64,000 bases of DNA from Pseudoscleropodium purum (Eukaryota; Streptophyta; Bryopsida; Hypnales; Brachytheciaceae): contig OZ017795.1 of assembly GCA_963969395.1 (NCBI GenBank), forward strand, positions 18,519,063 through 18,583,062, given 5' to 3'. The notes under the pieces are model-generated. The model made no database searches, was not told where the DNA came from, and saw only the letters and a list, made by a program, of their open reading frames with translations. The position numbers and the translations under genes were made by a program. Numbering within the stretch: the first letter of the stretch is position 1; every line of letters begins with the position of its first letter. Positions 25,171-43,870 of this stretch are shown here, piece by piece.

Positions 25171-27359
25171 AACTAGCACTATGATTTGTGAATTATCATA
25201 TAAATTTGTGAACCACAGTAATAATTGAATAAATGAAAATTCACATTATTGATCAGATCAATGTACCCTACACGAAGGTCCAATTCAATATAAATTAGGT
25301 CATACTTCTTAAAAAAGGGTTGCATGGCATCTTGTGAATAGTCTGAGGTGATCCAAACCTCTGAGAATCTAACGTGTCAATTCAATTTTGGCAACTGAAT
25401 GTCCAATCAGACCTTCACGTACAATGATTTTGTCCTGGCTATTTTCATACTAGTGTCTCTAAGATACTACGATTGTCATTGTCACCTTTCTCATGTAATT
25501 ATATTGAAAATTTTAGATACATCCATCTAATTATATATTTCATCTAATTTAGCACCTATGAATCAATTTTCATCTTGAATTCATCCAAAGCTCACACTAA
25601 TTGACTACATTCATCCTAATTTATCCAACTTGTGGGAGAAGGGGCTATATTGCAAAAATTGGCTATTAGAATCAACTAAAAATCATTTGCAAAGTAGATA
25701 CTAGCCGTAGTTTCTCAGATTTTTTTTCAATTTTGTATATACAGAAACAATGGTTTTCAAAGGAATATTCCTATTTAAAAAAATTGCCAATTTTTTCCAA
25801 ATTTTATTATATATTTGGTTGAAAAGCCAACTTTGATAGTTGAATACATTTCTCAAACTCTTGTAATACTCAGACCTTTGTACTAGTTGAATTATCTTGA
25901 GTAGATATACATTGGGATTCAACTACCCTTGTGCAAGCACTTTCACAACCATTACACCATTGTCTCTTGCCCTTTTGTGCAAGAGAGAGATCCATAGATC
26001 TTTAAAAATGAAAAATTGCATGCTTATGGGAAAGATTATTCTATTTTTCATTCTCTCAAATAGAAAATTGATCAATTCCATCTCTGGATTTCTAATAAGT
26101 TTTTTGTACTCTAATGTTCTACGTTCTCATTTTGGGAACTCTAATGACTAACTACATTTATAATTTTTTAAATAGTCATCATCTTATACTTGAAAAGGCA
26201 TCACTGAGAATATGACTTGATTTTATAACTCATTCGTATTACACTTTGATTTATCCTGGATACTCAATTTGCATGTAATGAAGAGAAGTTTTTTAAAGTC
26301 TATTACTTTTCTCCCCTGGAATAGAGTTAACTAATAAGTTTGTCTTGAAGACAAAAGCATACGTGCTTACAACTCTCTCAAGCTCCAAATTGTGAGTCAA
26401 CATTTATTTAGTCTCCTTTTTGCAATAAATCAATAAATATTCTCTACTATATGAAAAAAGTAAATGCAATCCGTCCCAAATAGAACTAGTTTTAAAAACA
26501 AAATATGTATCTCCTTGATAATCCTTTCTCATATTTTCCATGTTGAGCTCCTACTACTTGACTAATCAAAGAATAAGAGGATGAAAAAGAAGGAATCTTA
26601 AGGGAGATGTTCTTACATTGTATTAAAATCTTAAAATTTACACTAACTCTCATTAATTGTGTAGAGTCAACTTGATCATCTATTCATTGATCCTTCTATA
26701 CTAACAAAATTTTAAGCCACAAAAGAGTTGCCTACCTTTGTCTTTCATCTTTTTATATTCACTATGTTCTCCATGTCCTCTACAATCTTCTTGCCTTGAT
26801 TGTCAAACTTTGAGCAACAAAATTTGAAGATTTCATATATTGCCTTATCAAATTTTTAAACTAGGAGTACATTCTCACAAACTTCGTGATGTTATAGATG
26901 CATTGAATTTGATGAAAAATTATTCTTTATGGTTCTAATGTTTTATTTATTCATGAATGTGAGAGTATTTCAACTAGTTCAACAACCAGACACTTTGAAC
27001 ATATCTACATATGAACTTCATAGGATATAACATTGTTCACCAATACTTTTTATTCCTTTTCACTTAAAGAGTGAACTACACATTTAGAAAAGAATGTTAT
27101 GAGGTGTCCAAGCCTCCCTATTCTACTCTAAAAATAATCCCAAGCTTTGAGAGTCAATATTCTAAAATGCATGGGAGTTAACAAGCTTCATGTTATGAAC
27201 ACATTCAAGAACTTGTAAAGGCATCAAAAAATTCTTCACAACTTCTAATAGTTACGTTACTAATTGAATTTTTCTTCAAATTTTCCTCCTTAAATTCGCC
27301 TGATGTTGATTTCAATTATTTTTTTCATGAATCCCATGTGCAAATAAGGAAAAATTTGC
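25171..27359. other. AT-rich intergenic DNA upstream of BSK gene
   Basis: No gene recognised. Frames at 25,701-25,922 (minus) and 25,897-26,151 (plus) are short and AT-driven. Composition turns genic only beyond about 27,380. Confidence 0.65.
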
Positions 27360-28006
27360 ACTAGCAGTGGGATCCCCCCTACATTGGATATGATATGGCA
27401 ACCGAGAGATTTCTGCAAAGTTTTGCAGCGCTAGCCCGTGATCATGTCCGCCTTCTCTTGGAGGGACGTTCGGGTTTACTTTAAAGTTGTCTTTAATTGG
27501 CGGGCATCTGACAGCCCCCCCTGAAATGGATCATTCATTGCCATATTAGGGAAATTAAAAAAAAAAAGGCAACCAGTAGCGAAAAAGAAAAAGGAGGGAA
27601 ACCAAAAAAAAAGGTTCCATCACTCCCCTCTCTCTGTTTCCCTCCCTCGGACTACCCCTCGTACTCTACTCCGTTTCTTACATGAAGCTCGTTGCTGTAC
27701 AGAGTCTGCTCATGTTTCTACACCTCGGGTGAAGTTCGTGTGCGAGAGAGAGAGAGAGAGGTTTGCAAGAGAGAGAAGAAGAAGATAAGCTTAGGTTTGC
27801 TTGTGAAGAAACGATCGAACGAGTGAGAGAGACATCAAAGTTGTGTAGAGGAAGTCCGTGCGTGCGGGAAGGACGGAATCTTTGGATCGAGTGAAAAGAT
27901 TGTTCGATTGCGGAGGGGCAGTCTGTGGAAGGTAGCATTGGTGTCGGCAATGGCAGATTGAGGAAGGGCGGGATACATACAGGGTGGTGTTGCGGTGGTG
28001 ACAGGG
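27360..28006 (+). promoter_or_regulatory. Promoter / 5' leader of the BSK gene
   Basis: Composition rises sharply in GC from about 27,380. The segment contains CT-rich tracts (about 27,630-27,660) and a (GA)n tract at 27,744-27,760, features often found in plant 5' leaders. The transcription start cannot be fixed. Frames on the opposite strand here are shadows. The start codon used by the kinase is the ATG at 28,007. Confidence 0.5.
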
Positions 28007-33132
<5,126 letters not shown>

Positions 33133-35100
33133 TTCATGGTTTAGCGGTTCCTAGATGTACTCACCTGCACGGTTTAGTACATTGTGAAAGGTTTTCGGTG
33201 ACCATTTTTGACAGATTTGGATCAAATCTCCTGTAAGATGTAGAGATGTGTATTGTGGTTAGACTGTCACAGCCTCTGTACTGGAGTTGACCCTTGTAGT
33301 TCTGGAAGTGTTACGTACGAGCCTCTGCAGGGGAGGAGTCGAGGTGAAGTTCTTTGAGGTACTCTTGTTATTTGTGTGGAAATGACTTTGATTTTATACC
33401 AAGAAAATACATGTATCGAGGATCACACGTGTTAGAAATCGTCATTACCGGGGTTCCTCTGAATGATTATTTAGTTTAACTTACGCAGCTGATTAGTGGT
33501 CTACATGTGGGATGCAATCTGTCATGTCATGTTCGACCATAACTCCTGAAATTCTGGGAGGTTCACGGAGCCAATTATTTTGTGCAGCACATCGGAATTT
33601 ACATTTAGATGAAGGGTTTTCTCCGGTCTCTGAGAGAGCACAAGACGATTGAGTCTCTCTACGTCTTACAGGCCATCAGATTTCTCGTTTTCTGCAGTAT
33701 TCTTGTGAAGGTATGCGTGGAAAGCTTTCTTTTAAAGTGGAAGGCGTTAGTCACAATTTTATTTTGCATATTTTGTCTTTCCTGCCAAGTTCTGGAGTCC
33801 ATATAAAAATCCTTCTAACTCTGGGACTGAATTCAAAGACGTTTTTGACAGTTGCTGCTTGCTGATTCGTCATATGAGGTGGTTTGTTTGATGATTGATT
33901 ATGTGCATTCTGGTGAGAGAGTTGAAAATACTCCTAATTTCTTTTGCGCTTGGGGAGTTCTCTGCAAGTGAGGGTTGTCTGGTTATGACTGGATGGAGTA
34001 CAAAGTTGACTTAGATTTGAATGTCTTGCACAGATTCTGATATTTTATCATCATCGCTGTACCAGATTGTCTTACTTTGAGCAGTTGCAGAACTTGTCAA
34101 TGTCTAAACTTGCTATGGACAATATTGGATGAAATGCACCATGCTGTTCCTCCTTAGACTCATTCGGTATGCAGCTGCATTTGTAGCTACTTGAACTTCT
34201 TCAAGGTATTTTGCAGTTTGTGCTCTGACTTAGACAATACCTAGTGTATTGAGTTCAAAAAAGTCGATGTGATTGGCAGCCTTCTGTCCAGAAAGAGTGA
34301 CTGGCAGAAAAAAGAGGATATGCTTACAGGGTTCATCATCTGATGTGCTCTTTCGTAAACGGTTTGTCGGCATTGTGAGATGGCCCCTTCTGTCAACAGT
34401 GAGTGTCTTGCTAACAATTTATAAGTTTTGATGGAATGAAGATTAGGTGAGACGTTCCTCTGCAGAATAGAAAGTCGGGATTTTCCAAGAGACCTGAATC
34501 GCTTCAGCATTTTCTTGGGGTTGGCAGTATTACTATTTTTTTTTGTCAAAAACAACCTGTTCAAAAATTTGGAGATTGATATTGTGGTGGCTTGATGTTG
34601 TTGGGAACCTTTCTGTCTTCAACTCTTTCAGCTATTATCGGTGACAATACTGAACTCAGTGGAACTCTGGAGTTCAAGTTCGGTACATTTATATGTGCAA
34701 TGACAGTTGTTTCCCGTACACAGGTAGCTAAGGACATAGGATATATTTTAGTATGATCGCAGAGAAAAATCGATGGCTCTAACGTAATCTTCAACCGAGG
34801 CGTTGGCAGGGTTGGCAGCAAGGTAATCTAATCTTACTGTAGTGATTTTATGAAATTTTAAAGATATTTTGAAAGAGCACTTCACTTCATTTGAAATTTA
34901 GGTTGATGGTACAGTTTTCATCTCCTAGACTGGACCTGGACCTGCTAGCAACACCAACTTGTCAATTCATACACTTTGGTGGACATATTTGCAAATCATT
35001 TCTTCAGTAGTGTCTATGACCTTCAATCTTGAATTGAAGTGCTTCTCTGCCTTTACTTATTATTGTCAGTTATCAGGTACCAGCACCTCCAATCAGGTAA
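33133..35100. other. BSK 3' flank and likely 3' untranslated region
   Basis: Composition remains gene-like for 1-2 kb after the BSK stop, then becomes AT-rich. No second coding gene is evident: the frames at 33,609-33,806 (plus) and at 34,241-34,564 and 34,561-34,821 (minus) have no recognisable domain or splice partners. It may hold a long 3' UTR or a non-coding transcript. Confidence 0.45.
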
Positions 35101-36923
35101 CCAATTGAGCATGCTTTACATCATTAAACTATTTGACATTTAGCAAGTTTTGATTGACATTTAGATACTCATTTAGCGTGCATTTTTGGACACAATGAAT
35201 CACCTAAGTGAGTGATAAATGGAGGTACATCCAAACTGATTCAAGGTTCTCATGAATAGTAGTTGTGCATTTGAGGTCTAGGATTTGTAAGGGTGCTTTC
35301 AGAAAATTGTTTCAATTAGGTGTAAATTGTCACCTTAGCAGCTTACAATGTTTGGTTTGAATTGCAAGAGAATTTCATACATAGTTGTAATGGTTATGAA
35401 CTCCAAACCTGTACTTTCTTTTGTCCAAGTGTTATATAGTGCATTTGTAAATTTGTTATGTGGATAGAGTAACTATACTATGGACTAGGTCCTTTTCTAC
35501 ATGTCTCAAAAGGTCTCTCATGTGATCAAATAAATGAAGATTTCAAGCTTGAAATCTTGAATAGTCATAGATGGTGATGCAATTAGGAGAGTCTTTGGTG
35601 GATGCACATCCCCTTCATATTGAAGTGTGTTGGTAAGTTGGATGAGAACTTTGAAGGCTTTTAGAGGTTAGTCTTTAATTAAATGTTCCAACCTTTTTTT
35701 TTTGTCCAAATTAGGGTTTAGGTAGACACTAGTTATTGATGAATTATATCTTTTTCATTTGGTTGATTTAGGAAAAGTGATCATTAAAAATAGTACCACA
35801 CCTACTTTAAAAGTGACTTGTCTAATTTGGGATCAATTGATCTTAAAGCATTGGAGATTGTAACTTTTGATCTAATACTATAATTTGGACTTCCAAACTA
35901 TGTAGGGGCACTTTTGGTCATGTAAGGAATCTAGGGTTTATCAACCTCTAAAGGACCATAAGACCACTACATGGCTTTTGCAACTATGTTTGTAAAAAAT
36001 TTAATATGCTAATTTTACTAATAGCTTGTAAACAAAAAAGAGATCCTAAATGATTTTTTCCATTGAATTTGTCATAACAATCCAATCAGAAAATGATCAA
36101 GTATGCAAGTTTTGATAATTTTTTGAGAATGGAAAAAACACTCTTAGTTGTTATTTTACATTTTTATATTTTTTTTACACCTCAAAATTACTTGAAGAAA
36201 ATTACACATCAATATTATGATGATATGTACTTATGGAAGATTTGCAAAGTTTTTGGAGCACTTTTGAGCATTTTAGTTTCAACATTTGCATTTCAAAGGG
36301 TATGTACAAATTATTGTTGGTAACCAAACATCTTTTATCAATCTTGTCAATTGTGGCACTTTCTCAAAAATTGTATGATTTTGTTAATTTTTTTTCCATA
36401 GGAAAGCTATATAAGTCTTCTTCCATTTCAATAGTGATGATGATCAAAATTATTCCACACATACGAAGAATTATACTTGTTACAAGAGCTCGTAAAAAAC
36501 ATAAGAGCTATGTTCAAACACCCCACCTCCAATCCTTCAAGGGTAAATATGAGCAATGTAACATTGGACAAATTTGTCTTGTGGAGGTTTATCATTGAAG
36601 AAGTTTCTTAAAGAGCTTGATATATGAGCAAGAAAGCGGGCACCCTATATGTGTGACTAATCTAAAATCACCATCATTGCTTTGGATAACTATATCTCCA
36701 AAATCAATATGTATCTATTTAGAAAGAAATGATTTAAAACATTTGAAAGGAAATTTTCTTATTCTTTCTAATTTATGTATATAGTATCCAAATGTCACAT
36801 TGTTTGGTATGTTGGAACTTCCTTTCACTTGCCAATAAGAAAATCAATAGAAATTTGACCAATCTAATAATAGAAACTAAATACTATATCCAAAAGTAAC
36901 AGTTTGGAGATACCTGCCTTCTA
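35101..36923. other. AT-rich intergenic DNA, no supportable gene
   Basis: The longest frame, 36,233-36,598 (121 codons, plus), is rich in Ile, Ser, Lys and Leu as expected for AT-rich non-coding DNA and matches nothing I know. No repeats with clear ends were resolved. Confidence 0.6.
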
Positions 36924-37323
36924 GTAGAACCACCCATTTTCAACTACAACCCACATCCAATTTGTAGGATTCAACCACTTCCAACCAAAGCTAAAACAAA
37001 TTTCTACCCCAAGCTCAGAATGTATTTTTTTTCTCCTTTCTAAGGTTGGGACTAATAAGGTCATGACACATGTCCCAAAGTAGTGAGCAAAAAAATAGGA
37101 AGTAGTGAGCAAGAATGATGATAATTAGAAGAGTCTATACATTGGGTATGGGTCTAAATCAAATTTTGAACTTCCAAAACTCTTAGTAATTTGAATTCAA
37201 GGCATAAAATTACCAAAAAAATTGTAATCTCCATTAATTTTGTCTTCCTACATGGCAGAACATTTACACTCCAAAACATACTCGGAGACACTTTTATAAG
37301 TGGTCAACTACAAATGATTCTAC
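36924..37323. mobile_element. Non-autonomous TIR element, family A copy 2
   Basis: The left end GTAGAACCACCCATTTTCAA and right end (reverse complement GTAGAATCATTTGTAGTTGA) match copy 1 at 23,282-23,648. Shared interior order: TAATAAGGTCATGACACATG, a GTAGTGAGCA block that is duplicated here, and GAATTCAAGGCATAAAATTACC. About 400 bp, non-coding. Confidence 0.72.
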
Positions 37324-37865
37324 CATAACTTGGTACATATGGGATGTAGCTTTCCAAGGGTCAGAATAGCACTTGCCATGAAGTTGAAGGCCTTTAACTT
37401 GTATTATTCTCTTGGATGTAATGTACTCGAACTCAGAGCATTTTCCATGGTTTGAGCTCAACATGACCATCAAAGACCTATGGAGTAGTTACCTTATATT
37501 ATTATTGAGTAGTTTTGCAAAAATGTACTACTAACTTCTGAAAAATCTGTAATTCACTGCAATAGGACCTCTAGGGAAGCATTATCAGTCCGATTTTTCG
37601 CTTACTTTGTAGCTGTTTCAATCAAAGAAGCTTACATAATGTTTCTTCACATTACAAATTGAGAAGAGGGAAGATTCAAAAAGCAATAGGAAGAGTTGTC
37701 ATACAACTCACAAGTAAATGATTTCTCTTTAATGTGAATAAAATCCCTACCTAACATTCAATAACTCAAGGTGGTAGCACCTGAAATCAACATAATATTA
37801 AACCTTGAATGACTGGTGACTGTGAAAATCATCTGTTTTAGTAACATGTGCATTTTTGGATTAAT

Positions 37866-38035
37866 ACATAAAAATGTAAAAGCACTCATTGGAAGTCATT
37901 TAAGAAGAGCTTCCCTTTTTCCACAAAAATTAGGATGAATAGTTGTACTTAATATGTCTTGCATAGAAAAATTCTTTGTCATTAATGAGCCAAGAAACAT
38001 CCGCCACATCATTTATGGATTAAGTGCTTCTATGT
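37866..38035 (+). repeat. Partial copy of the 41.4/43.2-kb repeat
   Basis: The segment AAAAGCACTCATTGGAAGTC ... TTTGTCATTAATGAG aligns in order with 41,445-41,560 and 43,200-43,335 (CACTCATCAGAAGTC; CATTGGAGCAC ... TTTGTCATTGATGAAG). It is a truncated third plus-strand copy. Confidence 0.55.
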
Positions 38036-38101
38036 AAGTTAGACTAGTTGATCATGAAAAAAAATCTATTTGTGCCACAAGTTACAAATTTTGAACCCAT
38101 A

Positions 38102-38466
38102 GGAGTCAACCCATTTCTGATCATCCCCCATTTCCAACCTATAGACTGATCTCTTTCTGTGAAATTGTGGTGCAATTTCCAAAGCAATTGTCGTTGGTTG
38201 TCATGCTCTCAATATTGCAACCAATCCTTGATTTATTCTACAACTAGCCCATGGTTGGAAACAGAAAAGTCCATATAATTAGGTTAGGTGATATCATATA
38301 GTTAAACTGAAATATTTATGACAATTATATTTTAAGTTAAAAAATTCTGAAAAATTATATTATCTTTCCAAACTCTATTTCTACATCAAGGAAAATTTGT
38401 GCACTTAGAAAATCTCCACTCCACATACCCCATAATTGCTTAAGTGGTTGGAAATGGGTTGGCTCC
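38102..38466. mobile_element. Non-autonomous TIR element, family B copy 1
   Basis: Ends are GGAGTCAACCCATTTCTGAT and, in reverse complement, GGAGCCAACCCATTTCCAAC. The interior matches 54,628-55,021 in order, including CAATATTGCAACCAATCC, TAATTGCTTAAGTGGTTGG and ATGGGTTGGCT. About 365 bp, non-coding. Confidence 0.78.
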
Positions 38467-39263
38467 CTTATCCATTCCAATTCAGCTTCAGCTTGACTTC
38501 CTGAAAATCTATGTAGACAGTCCTCTGGTTCTGTGGACTGTTGTTTTGCAATGGGAATTGTCCATTCGATTATAAAAATTTAAATTAAAAAAATATATAA
38601 ATCTATGTTCACAAATTTTCAATTAGCCGTGAGGATTGAGTTAATTAAAACCCACACGAAGAATCTGTTCTATAGATTTGCATGTACAGTCATTCTCTTA
38701 TTGTGCTTGGTACCACAATCCCAAGTGATCTAAACCTTGACTTTGTATGAACAATTGACAAATACCTTAAGCACATTCTAGGTACAAAACCCTTCGGGAA
38801 AAGTCCGCAGATGATGTTGATCAATGCAAAATCCTTGTGAGTGGCATCACATGATGATTGTTGAATCTCGCTTAAAAATTCTGGGTACAAATTACAAAAT
38901 TCTCCTTCAGTGAGTGTACCTGTGTATGTGTGTGCATCAAACTACCATTGGATTCAAGGTGGCATGTAAGATAGATCCTTGAAACATCGCATTTTAAGGT
39001 CGGACAATTAATTTGGGTAGGTTATACGTCTTGATATCAAAAAATTTCAGTAGGTCTAGCTTGATAGACAAATGGAATTGGCATCTTACCCAAGTGGTTT
39101 CAAATTTTTTGGAGCTTTGTGGAATTAGTTATGAAATTTTGACGTTGGTCATGTTCAAGGCTCAAAAAGCGTCTAGCTCGTGAAATCTAAACATTAGATG
39201 ATTTTTCAACACCCTAAAGGGCTCCAAGTTTCACTACATTTTGTTGCATTAGAAGAGTAGTGT
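38467..39263. other. Intergenic DNA, nothing recognised
   Basis: No gene, no clear repeat ends. A frame at 38,690-38,890 (minus) is short and unassigned. Confidence 0.6.
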
Positions 39264-39695
39264 GGGGTTTAGAAGCCCGTTTTGGGCCTGTTCCCCCGTA
39301 GCGAGGGGAACGGCTCACTGTCAGAATTTTTTTTTCATAAAATAAAATTCAAAAAACAAATTAGTCTCTAAATGCAAAAAATAAATAAATTTGGTCAATG
39401 ACGTGGTAGGGTCTCAGTCATGTCAGACTGCTACGCCAAACCTGTTTCCTGCATTCGCAAGCTGTGATAACTCACAAGCATTCGGAGGCCCCAAAAATCT
39501 CCCAATGTGTTCCCAAACTCTACAAACTATCCTACAACAATTGCCTAATGTGGCAAAGAGATTGGCCATGTTAATTTTTTTTCAACTTCCTTGTGCATTT
39601 TCAAATTTTCAATTTTTTTTTCACAACAGCCGTTCCCAAACTGCTAGGGAGACAACACCAAGAACAGGTCTAAGACGGCCCTTCGGAGCCCCCAA
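39264..39695. mobile_element. TIR element, family C (~430 bp)
   Basis: The left end GGGGTTTAGAAGCCCGTTTT ... GGGAACGGCT pairs with the right end, whose reverse complement reads GGGGGCTCCGAAGGGCC ... CCTGTTC ... GGGAACGGCT. Diverged left-end copies with the following GACGTGG(T/C)A segment occur near 45,355-45,540 and 48,484-48,660. The internal plus-strand frame (39,391-39,762) has no recognised domain and is probably fortuitous. Confidence 0.6.
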
Positions 39696-40539
39696 AAAAC
39701 ATGTAATGCTATTTGTACATTGTTGGTGCAATGAGAAAGCAAAATGGATAGCTTTGCAATAGAGAATGCTATTAGAGCTTGAATGCATTATGGACCTCTT
39801 ACCTTATAATGGACTCATATTAGTTTCCTTCATCAATGTTATCACTTTGAAGCTATGAGCTCTCTACTATTAGTAGTGGAAATATTAGAGAAATGGCTTA
39901 TCATAAGAACCATTTGAAAAAAGACCTATAATAGATATAATTGATCTCCATGTTTTTTTTCCATTGATCCTATCTAGGTCTATGCAAACCACATTTCCAC
40001 TACTAGTGAAGATTGGGGATATAAAAACCATGAGAAGCTTAATACTATCTCATATATTGAACTTTGTACTTATAGGCATCTCATTTATTCATACACAATG
40101 TTCAAATTTATTAGCAAATGATTTAGGTTTGACTTGGCAAAATGCCTATCTATTTTCAATATTGTAAATGAAGTTTTTTTTGTTTTTTTTTGTTTGTTAT
40201 CATGAAATCTCTTGGACCATGCATCCCTTGATTGCATTCTTGGTACTATGAAAAAGCTCTTTGCAAGGAGGGATGCACAACCTCTATTTCGTGGCGTTTG
40301 GATCTATTATATGAAAGTTATTGAATTTTGAAATTTTTATGAATGAAAAAATTAAAAGAATACTTTTACATTTATTTTGGTTGTGGCAATGGCAACAACA
40401 CAAGCCACACGAGTAACCATTAAATTCAACTTTGGATGGAAATATGACAATCTATTCTTCCTAACATTGATTAACCCTAAAAAGATGACTAGGTTATAAT
40501 GGAAATAATTTGTTTTGGTATCGTGTAAATTGTTAGCTG

Positions 40540-41640
40540 AATTCTTAATAGACCATTGTCTTTGTAGGGGACAAATTGGATTTCAGGCAAGTACCTAAAG
40601 TCTCAATTTTTGTCCTTATTTTTCAACTCTTTTAAAAAGATAGAAAAATTGATTAGCTTTGTGGTAATATAATTTTTTTTCAATTAGTGCTTGGGAACAA
40701 AAAATTATGCCCAAATAAGCTCTAAATAAGAGAGAGGGGGCAATAAAAAAATTCAAAATTTTTCATTGATTTTATTTTATAGATTATATTTTTGTCTACA
40801 TGGAAAGCTTTAATTCATTCCATTTCTGTTTGTTATGAGAAAGTTATGGATAATCTTGTTTTTTGGGCAATTAGAGAGTCTTCTTGAAAAAAGAACTTGA
40901 AAGAATCAATTCTAAATGCAATTTTTACAATTTAAAAAAATTCTACATGCTTTAGTTTTCTTTCTAGAATAATCTCACCATTGGGATTAGTGCATTTCAA
41001 TTCCATCTTCAAGATGGTAAAAATTTCCTTCTATCTTGTAGCTATTTCTATTTAATAACTTTTTAAGAATAAGAATTAAGTATTTTTGTATATGTTATTT
41101 TCCCTAGACTCTCAACTCAATTCTCTACTACAAAGATTTAAAGGTCAAAACTTTGTAGTGCAAAACATTAAAGTTAAGAAGGTTCAAATTCAAAATAATC
41201 TAGTCACGCAATGTGATGAAAAACTTTTTTTTTTTTTCACTTTAAATGCATGTTTCTTGCAATCTATATGGTCAAATTTTCTGAAACTTTTTCCACACAT
41301 TCTCATAATACTTAAGTGTAAGATCCGATGGTTAGATGTGCCAAAAAAATTCAATTTTTTTTTACTTTTTGCTACAGAAATGGCAATTTTGAGTGTTTAT
41401 TTTGCAGAATAAAGGCCTTGGTCTTTTAGAGCTTATAAAAATTGCAAAAGCACTCATCAGAAGTCAAAATCCAGTAGATGACCTTTCCTTTTCACACAAA
41501 ATTTAGAGGATGAATAGTTGCATTTTTATATGGAGAGATTTTTTGTCATTCATTGACCAAAAATGCCCTCAACTTCGTTTATGGATTAACAACCTCACCT
41601 CTTGAAATTATATGAAAACTTCATACATAGTCTATCAATG
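40540..41640 (+). repeat. ~1.1-kb repeat, copy 1
   Basis: Shares collinear, diverged sequence with 42,257-43,385. Landmarks: AATTGGATTTCAGGCAAGTA, GATAGAAAAATTGATTAGCTTT, TGTCTACATGGAAAGCTTTA, AAGTTATGGATAATCTTGTT, AATCTCACCATTGGGATTA, and TTTTGTCATTCATTGACC near the end. The frame at 41,086-41,412 lies inside it and has no known domain. Probably a non-autonomous element. Confidence 0.65.
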
Positions 41641-41776
41641 TGGAATATTTTGGTCTCCACATATTTATGTTTTGACTCTTGTACCCCCGACTCTCGATGA
41701 TCTCCCCATAATCAGGTGACCCAATTGGATGTTAAAGTAATGCAAATAGTCTAGTACCCTCCTCTCCTGACCACTG

Positions 41777-41850
41777 TCTTCTTTTTTTCTTCTTTTTTTT
41801 TTCTTTTTTTCTTTTTCCTGTTTCTTTTTTGAAACATTTTGTTTTTGTTT
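41777..41850. repeat. T/C-rich low-complexity tract
   Basis: Long T runs with interspersed C over about 70 bp. The lysine-rich minus-strand frame across 41,665-42,084 is produced by this tract. The rest of that frame (about 41,840-42,084) is less biased but unassigned. Confidence 0.85.
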
Positions 41851-42256
41851 TTGTCTGCAACATAATTCTGGGTTCCCAAGGAAACCCCAGTATCTGCTGG
41901 TCAAGATATAATTTACTGTCCCCAAGTCAGATTCAAATTTCAGATCAGAACTTGAACCTATCAATATGACAAACTTACTGCAACTTCCAGTTTGAAACAA
42001 CCATGACTGAGTGATAGGACAATTCAAGTGCTGCTGCATCAATGTACGCCATCCGAGATTATTTCCTCGCAGGTACACCATCATCTCACTTAAAAAAACA
42101 CTTACTTACACAAGGTTATATTAGCACCCATTCAACAAGACCCCTGTCCTGAGTTAGCAAGGTCGGTGAACTCGACAAATTATTTAACCCGAGAACGCCA
42201 AGTTGCATGGTCCCCCATGGAAATCATCCTTTTGGGTACATGGGGTGAATCATTTA

Positions 42257-43385
42257 CTTAATCCCTAAAGTCCCATTGTTTGTCCCTTCATGGGACAAAA
42301 TGGATTTCAAGCAGGCTCCTACGGTCTTAATATTTGTTGTAATTTTCTGAATTTTTTTTGTGAAGATAGAAAAACACATTAGCTTTCGGAAAATATCATT
42401 TTAAAAATTTTCAATTGGTGTTTGGGAGCAAAAGTCATGGCACAAAAACCCTAAAACTAAACTTAGAGAGCAAGCACAAAAAAATTTGTAAAAAACAAAA
42501 TAAATTCTAATTTTTTTTTTTCGAGAAATGTTATTGTTTTGTCTACATGTGAAGCTTTGATTCATTCAATTTGGACAATAATTAGAAAGTTAAGGACAAT
42601 CTTGTTTTTTTGGCAATTTAAGCATCTTTTTGAAAAAATAACTTGTAGGATTCATTTCTAAATGCAATTTTTACAATTTTTCACAATTTTCTTTTGTGAA
42701 TGTTGTATTTGCTTGCTAAAATAATCTCACCATTGGGATTATTGTCTTTCAATCCCATCTTGGAGCTATTAACAATTTAGATTGTTTTTTCAATCTTGAA
42801 CTTACTTCTATTTAACAATTTAAAAAAAATGAAAATCAAATGTGTGTTTTTTTTTTAAAAATTTCTAGAATTTCCACTCAAGTCTTTAACAGAAAATTTC
42901 TTAAATTCAAGGTCTATGGTGCAAAAAAATTCACAAATGTCGGTCAAAGTCATTTGAAATTGCAAGTTAGTGTTCAAAAAAACTTTCTTTTTCAACTTTG
43001 AATGCTAATATCTTCCAATCTATGTGGTTAAACTTCATGAAATTTTTACCACATGAGCTAAGACAAGTGAAGTACAAGATCCTATGATTAGATTCTAAAA
43101 AGCTATTTTTTTTGTTTTCTTGGGTGAATGCAACAAAAATAGCAGTTTTGAGTGGTTTTTGGCAGAAAAATGACCTTGGGACTTTTGGGGTTAAACCAAA
43201 CCCATTGGAGCACACACTCTTTGGAGGTCAAACTATTGTACAAGACCTCCCCTTGGTGAACACAAAATTCTAAGGATGGACATTTGCATTTTAGTCTTAT
43301 ATGGATAAATTCTTTGTCATTGATGAAGCATTGCTAGGTTGCCATGTCATTAGAGGATAAAGGTGAACAACTGGTATAGACTCAT
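42257..43385 (+). repeat. ~1.1-kb repeat, copy 2, with TTAATCCCTAAA end
   Basis: Collinear with copy 1 at 40,540-41,640. It begins TTAATCCCTAAAGTCCCATT, similar to the ends of the 4.3-kb foldback element, and ends near TTAGAGGATAAAGG, roughly the inverse. The interior includes GACAAAATGGATTTCAAGCA, TGTCTACATGTGAAGCTTTG and AATCTCACCATTGGGATTA. No coding. The end similarity suggests a superfamily shared with the foldback elements. Confidence 0.65.
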
Positions 43386-43870
43386 TAGTTCACCACTTTT
43401 CACTATAGCATCACCTATGCACAAAATGCATTGATTTTGAGGTACAAATGTACACCTATAATCAACAATAGTCCATCTATTAACATTGCCCCATCTAGAT
43501 TTGGAGTGAAGAGAATCACAAAAATTTAGATATCAAGATTGATTACATCACAAGATGCTCACAATTAAAATATGAGAGTCTATGAGATTATAGTGTTGAT
43601 TTTTAATACATCTATAAGATACTAACTAAATTTGAAATTTCATTACTTATTTTGAAGGTGTCCTAATAATGCATGCCAACACAACAATTCCTAAAATTCC
43701 TTACAAACAAATTGTAGTTTTTAGGTTTTAATCAATTGCTTCAATTTGACTTTTGAGTCGTTCATGCATGAAACGTACAGTTTTGGATATGCATTTTTAA
43801 TATGTATCTTGAAAATATAATTTGTCAACAGGGATGAGCTCATATGCATTTTCTATGAATTTGCATTTTT

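Noticed and set aside
34241..34821. Two minus-strand frames downstream of the BSK gene as an antisense gene
   Set aside because: No recognisable domains and no joining splice signals; more likely opposite-strand reading of the BSK 3' region.
36233..36598. 121-codon plus-strand frame as a gene
   Set aside because: Residue composition is that expected of random AT-rich DNA, and no domain or splice context is present.
41665..42084. 139-codon minus-strand frame with a lysine-rich tail
   Set aside because: Its tail is the T/C tract read in reverse; no domain in the remainder.
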